Assembly (NCBI GenBank): GCA_015067125.1
Contig: SVNB01000047.1
Coordinates: forward strand, 1 to 12,740
Direction: 5' to 3'
Length of the DNA: 12,740 nt
Origin: Oscillospiraceae bacterium
GTDB lineage: Bacteria > Bacillota > Clostridia > Oscillospirales > Ruminococcaceae
Positions 1 through 4,422 of the stretch are shown here, in pieces; positions within the stretch are counted from its first letter, which is position 1, and every line of letters begins with the position of its first letter. The notes beneath the pieces were generated by a model. That model was not told the DNA's origin and made no database searches. It worked only from the letters and a program-made list of their open reading frames with translations. Both the position numbers and the translations under genes were made by a program.

Positions 1-312
1 AAAAATATAGTTACTGAAATAACTGATTTTGATACCGATACCCTCGTATATGGAAAATGTTTTGTTTTTACAGGAATTCTTGAAAAAATGCTCCGTAAGG
101 AAGCAATGCAAATCGTTGTAAATATGGGTGGTTTCTGTGGGGATACCGTAACCAAAAAAACAAATTATCTTGTTCTTGGCAATAATGATTATTGCTCTAC
201 TATTAAGGACGGAAAAAGCACGAAGCAAAAGAAAGCAGAAGCTTTGATTCTTAAAGGTGAAGACATCGAAGTAATTTCTGAAAATGTTTTCTATGAAATG
301 ATTGAAGAATAA
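1..312 (+). CDS. C-terminal part of a protein ending in a BRCT domain (probable DnaQ-type exonuclease)
   Basis: The frame is open from base 1, so the gene begins upstream of the window; 103 residues remain. Residues 17-103 form a BRCT domain: the opening strand reads YGKCFVFTG, followed by a helix, the MGG turn, then a VTKKTNYLVLG strand typical of NAD-dependent DNA ligases and of clostridial 3'-5' exonucleases. A long lysine-rich helix (KSTKQKKAEAL) and the closing ISENVFYEMIEE helix follow. BRCT domains bind DNA ends or phosphopeptides. I recall this variant, with NDYC and KSTKQKKAE, as the tail of DEDD-family exonucleases (DNA polymerase III epsilon-like) in Firmicutes, but no catalytic part is visible here, so ligase or another repair protein remains possible. 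It ends at TAA just before the hairpin at 311-340 and converges with hicB. Confidence 0.8.
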   Translation, partial: KNIVTEITDFDTDTLVYGKCFVFTGILEKMLRKEAMQIVVNMGGFCGDTVTKKTNYLVLGNNDYCSTIKDGKSTKQKKAEALILKGEDIEVISENVFYEMIEE

Positions 313-340
313 AAAAGCTCCCGAAACAAATGTCGGGAGC
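311..340 (-). terminator. Intrinsic terminator of the hicAB transcript
   Basis: Perfect 8-bp stem GCTCCCGA/TCGGGAGC (317-324 with 333-340) with an 8-base loop. On the minus strand it is followed by six T (311-316). It lies 19 bases beyond the hicB stop. On the plus strand the hairpin is followed by A residues, so it is directional and serves hicAB rather than the BRCT gene. Confidence 0.8.
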
Positions 341-358
341 AAAAAGTCATTACTTTTA

Positions 359-760
359 TCATTCGATATTGAGCTGTTGTTTAAGAGCACTTTGAAGAGT
401 TGCGCTGAAATTAATATCTTTTTTCTCTGCCATTTCATTAAGCCACGCTGGAATGGAAAGTGTCTTTTTTACTGCTTTATTATTAAAAAACTTTCTGTAT
501 TCGATAGTATCGCATTGAATTAAAGAAACAAATTCATTTGAATCATAGTGCAGCGCTCTTATATCGGAAGGATCCGGAATTTTTTCTTCCTTTTCTTCCA
601 ACTCGTAAAGCATTAGACAAAGCGCATCCTTTGCCATATCCATAGCTTCTTCAATTCCCTTTCCGGAAGTAAAGCAGCCATCAACATCATCAAATCTTAC
701 GGAATAATATCCGTTTTCTTCTTCCGTAAAAATCGCCGGATAAACATATTTCATCATCAT
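359..760 (-). CDS. hicB: HicB-family antitoxin with a ribbon-helix-helix DNA-binding tail
   Basis: 133 residues. The N-terminal half has the HicB fold: YPAIFTEEENGYYSVRFDDV, DGCFTSGKGIEEAMDMAKDAL, then an acidic PDPSDIRAL segment. This partial RNase H-like domain normally binds and masks HicA. Residues about 95-131 (KKTLSIPAWLNEMAEKKDI, then NFSATLQSALKQQL) look like a ribbon-helix-helix domain, expected to bind the hicAB operator. Three ATGs in a row (760, 757, 754) follow an AAGGAAGG ribosome binding site; any could be used, and I keep the first. It lies 42 bases downstream of hicA on the same strand and ends before a terminator. Toxin-first order is usual for hicAB. The antitoxin presumably neutralises HicA and represses the operon; this role is from the family, not shown here. 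Confidence 0.9.
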   Translation of the reverse strand: MMMKYVYPAIFTEEENGYYSVRFDDVDGCFTSGKGIEEAMDMAKDALCLMLYELEEKEEKIPDPSDIRALHYDSNEFVSLIQCDTIEYRKFFNNKAVKKTLSIPAWLNEMAEKKDINFSATLQSALKQQLNIE

Positions 761-802
761 AAACCTTCCTTCTGTTGATATTATATTTTTTGCAGAGGGG
801 CT

Positions 803-988
803 TTATTCAAGCCCCGCCGCTTTTTTGATGCTTTTAAGTGTTCCTATCGGAACTTCCTCTTTATTGTGTCTGCCAACGGTGAACCTTTTTTCAGTCATTG
901 GACTAAACCATATTTCATGGTTTGCACCTTCTTTTTCAAGATAACAGCCGTTCTTTTTAAGGAACTTTTTTAGTTCACTGTATGTCAT
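803..988 (-). CDS. hicA: HicA-family mRNA interferase toxin
   Basis: 61 residues, the usual HicA length. It has the double-stranded-RNA-binding-like fold with the pattern SELKKFLKKNGCYLEKEGANHEIW. His24 in the NHEIW motif is at the position of the catalytic histidine. The C-terminal VPIGTLKSIKKAAGL is the conserved HicA tail. HicA toxins cleave mRNA and arrest growth when the antitoxin is degraded. The start ATG is preceded by GGGAAG at suitable spacing and follows a consensus promoter at 1022-1050. It forms an operon with hicB immediately downstream. All recognisable key residues are present, so it is probably active. Confidence 0.92.
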   Translation of the reverse strand: MTYSELKKFLKKNGCYLEKEGANHEIWFSPMTEKRFTVGRHNKEEVPIGTLKSIKKAAGLE

Positions 989-1021
989 TTTATCACTTCC
1001 CTTCCTTAACTGTCTGAATAC

Positions 1022-1050
1022 ATTATAACACGTGTTAATACGTATGTCAA
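1022..1050 (-). promoter_or_regulatory. Consensus sigma-A promoter of hicAB
   Basis: On the minus strand: -35 TTGACA (1045-1050), a 17-base spacer and -10 TATAAT (1022-1027), a full match to the consensus. It lies about 34 bases upstream of the hicA start. Such a strong promoter under palindromic operators fits a tightly autorepressed toxin-antitoxin operon. Confidence 0.88.
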
Positions 1051-1074
1051 CACTTTTTTACGTATTTTTACGTA
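1026..1074. promoter_or_regulatory. Candidate HicB operator cluster: a 12-bp palindrome and three TACGTA boxes
   Basis: TAACACGTGTTA at 1026-1037 is a perfect palindrome overlapping the -10 end and the spacer. Three perfect TACGTA hexamers lie at 1039-1044, 1059-1064 and 1069-1074, spaced 20 and then 10 bases, so they fall on the same face of the helix. The first sits in the promoter spacer and the other two just upstream of the -35. HicB with a ribbon-helix-helix tail would bind such repeated short boxes. Binding itself is inferred. Confidence 0.5.
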
Positions 1075-1087
1075 TTTATTTAAAAAT

Positions 1088-1137
1088 TGAACTGTTTCCA
1101 TTTTGGAAACGGTTCAGTTGTTGCAAAATTTGCAACA
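1088..1137. repeat. Two adjacent strong dyads between hicA and the recombinase
   Basis: The first dyad is a 12-bp stem with one G-T pair (1088-1099 with 1105-1116) and an ATTTT loop. The second is TGTTGCAAAATTTGCAACA (1119-1137), 9-bp arms around one A. Neither is followed by a T-tract on the plus strand, so they are not typical terminators for rightward transcripts. They could be protein-binding sites or remnants of a mobile repeat. No gene is visible here. Confidence 0.6.
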
Positions 1138-1157
1138 GGTGTTAAGAAAGTCATTAC

Positions 1158-1241
1158 TTTTGTTATTACTTTCTTTACTTTTGTTATTACTTTCTTTACT
1201 TTTGTTATTACTTTCTTTACTTTTGTTATTACTTTCTTTAC
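1158..1241. repeat. Four perfect tandem copies of a 21-bp unit
   Basis: The unit TTTTGTTATTACTTTCTTTA plus C is repeated exactly four times (1158-1178, 1179-1199, 1200-1220, 1221-1241), followed by a partial copy TTTTG from 1242. A related degenerate sequence, TCATTAC, precedes the first copy. One strand is almost entirely pyrimidine with AT. Because 21 is a multiple of three, several frames stay open across it (heptads such as KVKKVIT on the minus strand). I take these as by-products of the repeat and not genes. Identical copies point to recent expansion by slippage. Confidence 0.9.
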
Positions 1242-1256
1242 TTTTGATATCAAAAT

Positions 1257-1295
1257 AGAAAAATCCCGCTCCGGAGCTGCCATCCAAAGCGGGAT
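1257..1295 (-). terminator. Leftward intrinsic terminator upstream of the recombinase
   Basis: 8-bp stem ATCCCGCT/AGCGGGAT (1263-1270 with 1288-1295) with a 17-base loop. On the minus strand it is followed by TTTT and then CTATTTT. No leftward gene ends here, so it either blocks antisense transcription from the recombinase side towards hicAB or ends a short leftward RNA starting near 1300-1380. Confidence 0.55.
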
Positions 1296-1335
1296 AAGGT
1301 ACAAAACTACAGCGCAAAGGTAATTTTGTACCTTT
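1296..1335. repeat. Inverted repeat in the recombinase leader with a competing inner hairpin
   Basis: AAGGTACAAAA (1296-1306) and TTTTGTACCTT (1324-1334) are perfect 11-bp arms with 17 bases between. A second inverted repeat, AAAGGTA/TACCTTT (1316-1322 with 1329-1335), shares the right arm, so the two hairpins are mutually exclusive. It lies 48 bases upstream of the recombinase start. Possible roles are a recombinase or regulator binding site, or a leader RNA switch. Confidence 0.55.
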
Positions 1336-1383
1336 TATATTAATATTTTTTTAAAGAACTGTCAATATAAAAGGAGAAAAACG

Positions 1384-2886
1384 ATGGACGTTCTGATGTA
1401 TTTAAGAAAATCCCGTGCGGAAGAACTTCACGATACCACCGAAGAAACGCTTCGCCGGCATAAAGAACAGCTTGTAGCCCTTGCCCAGCGAATGGGGCTG
1501 CATATCATTCTTACGTTTGAAGAAGTGGTTTCCGGCGAAAGCTTGTATGCACGTCCGCAGATGCTCAAAATGCTGGAAGCCGTGAGCACCGGAAACTATT
1601 CCGCCGTGCTCGTAATGGATGTTGACCGTTTAGGCCGTGGATCCATGGCGGAGCAGGGAATAATAATGGATACATTCCGCCGTTTTAACGTAAAAATCAT
1701 CACCCCGGATAAAACGATAGATCTCTGCAAGGATTCCGATGAAGAGCACTTCGAGATAGAATCGCTTTTCGCCCGCCGGGAATTGAAGATTATAAAAAAA
1801 CGTCTGCATCGTGGAATACAGAAATCTGTGGAAGAAGGCGCGTACCTCGCAAACGCACCCTATGGCTACCATAAAGCCGTTGTGGACCGTCACCCCACTC
1901 TTGAAATCTATGAACCGGAAGCATTCTACATCAGAATGATTTTTGATTTATACGTTAACCAGGGCGTGGGTACCGAAAGCATTGCACGCCAGCTCAACGC
2001 TCTGGGTGCTCATCCTGCCCGCTCCGATAAGTTTTCCCGCGGAAGCGTTGCCTACATCATTAAAAACCCCGTCTATGCCGGAAAGACGGTCTGGGATAAA
2101 CAGCATTACGTCGTAGAAAACGGCGTGCGCCATTCCTACCCTACTCCGGAACGAAAGAAAGTAACCAACGGTATCCACCCGCCTATTATTGACGAAGAAA
2201 CGTTCTGCCGCGCCCAAGAAATTATTGATAAAAAATGGCACAAAAAATATTTTGATGGAACAGTTCAAAATCCCCTTGCAGGCTTGGTTTATTGCGGAAA
2301 CTGTGGGAACCTTATGGTGCGCCACCCTGCCGGGAAGAGAACAAAAATTCCGTTCCTCATGTGCCGAAATCCCGGTTGCATTCCAACACACCCCACCGAA
2401 GAAGTAGAAGCGGCCGTTCTCGCCAACCTGCGGGAGCAGCTTGCCGTAATCGATGCGAACGTAGCGAACGCCGTTCCCCCGGACGTCACTGCTTACGATA
2501 ACGCCATATCGGCAGCAGAGCGAGAGCTTAAAAATCTTGCCAGCCAATTATCGAAAACCTATGACCTTTTGGAGCGAAGCGTCTATGACGTTGATACCTT
2601 CCTCGACCGCCGGAATTCCATCAACGAACGCACGGAATTTCTCAAAAAGTTTATCGTGGAACAGCAAGACAGAAAGCAAGCAGTTTTGGAGTCAGACCAA
2701 GGTTTTTTGGCTCAAAAAACCCACTCTGTTTTAGACGTTTACGAGGCTTCCGACGCCGCCCAAAAAAACGCACTTTTGCGCATGATTATCGCAAAAATCG
2801 TATATAGCAAAACAGGCAGAAAACGCTCTGATCCGTTCAACGTTTTGGTAATTTTAAAAAATCCTCCAACATGGACAGTCCATTGA
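1384..2886 (+). CDS. Large serine recombinase (site-specific integrase/transposase family)
   Basis: 500 residues, full length for large serine recombinases. The N-terminal resolvase domain (about 1-140) has catalytic Ser10 in MYLRKSR, SGESLYARPQM and the arginine-bearing MDVDRLGRG motif. A recombinase domain follows (about 155-270), including YGYHK and the KNPVYAGKTVWDK segment. The zinc ribbon has Cys304, Cys307, Cys327 and Cys332. A coiled coil spans about 370-430, before a C-terminal strand region. Such enzymes integrate and excise DNA through a Ser-DNA link at 2-bp cores of att sites. The start ATG follows AAGGAG at 7-base spacing. Codon use is visibly richer in C/G-ending codons than in the flanking AT-rich leader. 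The last codons directly abut the 5'-truncated gene at 2858-3592. No cargo gene can be tied to it except possibly hicAB. Confidence 0.95.
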   Translation: MDVLMYLRKSRAEELHDTTEETLRRHKEQLVALAQRMGLHIILTFEEVVSGESLYARPQMLKMLEAVSTGNYSAVLVMDVDRLGRGSMAEQGIIMDTFRRFNVKIITPDKTIDLCKDSDEEHFEIESLFARRELKIIKKRLHRGIQKSVEEGAYLANAPYGYHKAVVDRHPTLEIYEPEAFYIRMIFDLYVNQGVGTESIARQLNALGAHPARSDKFSRGSVAYIIKNPVYAGKTVWDKQHYVVENGVRHSYPTPERKKVTNGIHPPIIDEETFCRAQEIIDKKWHKKYFDGTVQNPLAGLVYCGNCGNLMVRHPAGKRTKIPFLMCRNPGCIPTHPTEEVEAAVLANLREQLAVIDANVANAVPPDVTAYDNAISAAERELKNLASQLSKTYDLLERSVYDVDTFLDRRNSINERTEFLKKFIVEQQDRKQAVLESDQGFLAQKTHSVLDVYEASDAAQKNALLRMIIAKIVYSKTGRKRSDPFNVLVILKNPPTWTVH

Positions 2887-3592
2887 TAAAGATTGCCTTG
2901 AAGATCTTCAGGTATATTTTACAGAAACGGAACAGGCAAAAATCGACCGGGCAATAAGCGTAAAAGCCAAAAGCGTCGAAGTACTTAACGTTTTTCTGGA
3001 AGTAGAGCCCATTCCCTTCAACCGCGGATTTTATTCCGTTGATATGACCTTTTATTTTCTTGTTAACCTTTCTGCGTACTATACACCTGTTTCCACCGCG
3101 GATACGGTTACGGGAGTTGCGTTCTTTTCCAAAAAAGTTATTCTTTACGGAAGCGAAGGCAACGTAAAAGTGTTCAGTTCCGATGTTTCTATGGAAGCTT
3201 CCGGCGTGATTTCCGATAACCCCAGAGCGGTTGTTCAGGTGGTTTCGCCCATTGTGCTTCACAGCAGATTTGCGGATAACTGCGACTGCGATTATTACGT
3301 TCCGGAAATTGCTTTTCCGGAGCCCATCGCAAATCTTTTTGAAGGGAATTTTTCTGTTTCCGGTACAAGAAGAGTGCTTGTTACCCTTGGACTTTTTACC
3401 ATTGTTCAGTTGGAACGCAGAGTGCAGATGCTTATTCCGGCCTATGATTTCTGCATTCCCGGAAAAGAATGCGTTACAACAACCGATGACCCCTGCGAGG
3501 TATTCAAGCATATCAAATTCCCCACCAGCGAATTTTTCCCTCCGCGGCTTGAAGACAACGATATCGGCGTATGTTCCTGCGGCTGCGGCTGA
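2858..3592 (+). pseudogene. Conserved clostridial protein of unknown function, lacking its own start (interrupted by the recombinase)
   Basis: The frame opens right after a stop at 2855-2857 and has no ATG, GTG or TTG before 3044. Yet residues read from 2885 (DKDCLEDLQVYFTETEQAK, then SVEVLNVFLEVEPIPFNRG) look like the authentic N-terminal part of a conserved family that I recall from Clostridia without a known function. The body is beta-rich (FYSVDMTFYFLVNLSAY, then FSKKVILYGSEGNVKVF) with short Cys clusters (NCDCDYY and the C-terminal CSCGCG). So only the start codon, its ribosome binding site and a few residues appear missing, replaced by the recombinase end. Initiation at ATT (2882), overlapping the recombinase TGA, or at the internal ATG 3044, would be needed for expression. 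It ends before the terminator at 3609. A spore-coat-like role is only a guess. Confidence 0.65.
2871..2883. other. Candidate right attachment junction (attR-like) at the recombinase/target boundary
   Basis: ATGGACAGTCCAT is a palindrome with 6-bp arms around a central A. It sits over the last recombinase codons, where the interrupted downstream frame begins (in-frame stop at 2855-2857, recombinase TGA at 2884-2886). Large serine recombinases act on imperfect palindromes, so this marks a plausible crossover zone. The hexamer ATGGAC also occurs at the recombinase start (1384-1389), but six bases can easily match by chance. Confidence 0.35.
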
Positions 3593-3608
3593 TGCTCGAA
3601 AAGAAAAA

Positions 3609-3637
3609 CCGTGCTCAAAATTTGAGCACGGTTTTTT
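3609..3637. terminator. Bidirectional intrinsic terminator between convergent genes
   Basis: CCGTGCTC/GAGCACGG stem (3609-3616 with 3624-3631), extendable through AAA/TTT to a near-perfect 23-base palindrome. It has TTTTTT on the right and AAAAA on the left. It ends the truncated rightward gene (stop at 3592) and can also stop leftward transcripts of cdd (stop at 3681). Confidence 0.85.
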
Positions 3638-3680
3638 GTTTACCAGACAAACGGAATAAGCCTGTGTGCCGCCTTTCAGA

Positions 3681-4094
3681 TTATCTGTGAAGGTCGGGTT
3701 CCCGGAAGGTATAGGGAAGAACGTCGCTGAGCTTGTGTTCTTTAAATTCATCTTCGGATTTTCCGATAATTACGGTAAAATCATCGGAACAGAATTCTGC
3801 CATAACCTGGCGGCAAACTCCGCAGGGATAGCAAAAATCCACCGGAGGATTGCCCACAGGGCCGCCCACAATGGCTATGGCGGCAAATTCTCTTTCGCCT
3901 TCGCTTACTGCTTTAAAAAAAGCGGTGCGCTCCGCGCAGTTTGTGGGCGAAAATGCCGCGTTTTCTATATTGCATCCACGATAAACTTTTCCTTCTTTTG
4001 TAAGAAGAGCAGCGCCTACGGCAAATCCGGAATAGGGCACGTATGCCATTTCTCTTGCGGCAAGGGCTTCTTTCACAAGTGTTTTGTTATCCAT
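3681..4094 (-). CDS. cdd: Cytidine deaminase
   Basis: 137 residues, the normal length of the homotetrameric bacterial enzyme. It deaminates cytidine and deoxycytidine to uridine and deoxyuridine in cytosolic pyrimidine salvage. Zinc ligands are Cys53 in NCAERTA and Cys91/Cys94 in PCGVCRQ, with catalytic Glu55. The substrate motif YVPYSGFAVGAALL and the GCNIENAAF loop are intact. The frame stays open upstream to 4301, but AAAGGAGG sits 8 bases before the ATG at 4094 and a promoter lies at 4129-4157 inside the upstream frame, so the start at MDNKTL is clear. It is a single-gene unit, converging with the truncated gene. In many Firmicutes cdd follows era or deoC; here it stands alone. Confidence 0.96.
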   Translation of the reverse strand: MDNKTLVKEALAAREMAYVPYSGFAVGAALLTKEGKVYRGCNIENAAFSPTNCAERTAFFKAVSEGEREFAAIAIVGGPVGNPPVDFCYPCGVCRQVMAEFCSDDFTVIIGKSEDEFKEHKLSDVLPYTFREPDLHR

Positions 4095-4128
4095 AATAAA
4101 ATCCTCCTTTTGGGGTACTTCTGATTGA

Positions 4129-4157
4129 ATGATATCATAAAAAATACGGTTTATCAA
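4129..4157 (-). promoter_or_regulatory. Sigma-A promoter of cdd
   Basis: Minus strand -35 TTGATA (4152-4157), 17-base spacer, -10 TATCAT (4129-4134). It lies about 35 bases upstream of the cdd start and after the terminator at 4175-4200, so cdd is transcribed separately from the RND operon. Confidence 0.7.
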
Positions 4158-4174
4158 CAAATAATTTTTTGGAT

Positions 4175-4200
4175 AAAAAACGACCGGTTTTATCCGGCCG
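4175..4200 (-). terminator. Leftward intrinsic terminator downstream of the RND operon
   Basis: Read on the minus strand: CGGCCGG, loop ATAAAA, CCGGTCG (one G-U pair), then TTTTTT. It lies about 220 bases past the RND stop codon, so the operon mRNA either has a long 3' untranslated part or includes a further small gene. Confidence 0.8.
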
Positions 4201-4215
4201 CTTTTAAATTTGATT

Positions 4216-4389
4216 TTACCAATCCAGCCATTTGTTTTTTCGGCGAGTGCTTCTGCGGGAATGGGGCCAATTACTTTTTTCGGTTCTTCTCTGCCCTTCA
4301 AGCAGCATTCCCAAAAAACATTTAGGTTTTGGTCTATAATAAGAAGTTCCCATAAGGATTTTTATAAGTGATCTTCTGCGCGGCACCAA
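4216..4389 (-). CDS. Possible basic micro-protein between the RND gene and its terminator
   Basis: This is a weak candidate. A TTG at 4389 (GTG at 4386 is also possible) lies 8 bases after AAGGA and opens a 57-codon frame ending at TAA 4216-4218, just before the terminator. The product would be strongly basic, with SLIKILMGTSYYRPKPKCF near the start and a RRSTRRKNKW tail. An ATG at 4353 would give 45 residues but has no good ribosome binding site. Another minus-strand frame that runs on into cdd has equally ordinary codon use (EEPKKVIGPIPAEALAEKTN), so the reading frame is not settled. I do not recognise either product. The interval could also be untranslated RNA. Confidence 0.22.
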   Translation of the reverse strand: MVPRRRSLIKILMGTSYYRPKPKCFLGMLLEGQRRTEKSNWPHSRRSTRRKNKWLDW

Positions 4390-4422
4390 ACACACTTTCC
4401 TTTTTATATTTATGATATTATA

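Noticed and set aside
1158..1241. CRISPR array
   Set aside because: The repeats are directly adjacent with no spacers, are only 21 bp, and no cas gene is present.
1080..1323. Three overlapping short frames with heptad-like repeats across the 21-bp array
   Set aside because: They exist on both strands only because the repeat length is a multiple of three. Their ends read through hairpins and none has a convincing ribosome binding site. One frame contains SVVAKFAT, which resembles a RhuM-family motif, but eight residues next to a dyad are not enough.
1384..2876. Recombinase alone as a 1.5-kb insertion flanked by ATGGAC direct repeats
   Set aside because: Six bases can match by chance, and removal between the repeats would leave the downstream protein out of frame with that ATG.
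2837..3751. A 304-codon minus-strand frame over the truncated gene
   Set aside because: The plus frame has a recognisable conserved protein and runs into the terminator; the minus frame has no start signal and crosses the bidirectional terminator.
4094..4301. N-terminal extension of cytidine deaminase to 206 residues
   Set aside because: A strong ribosome binding site precedes the internal ATG, a promoter and a terminator lie within the extension, and the shorter form has the family's length.
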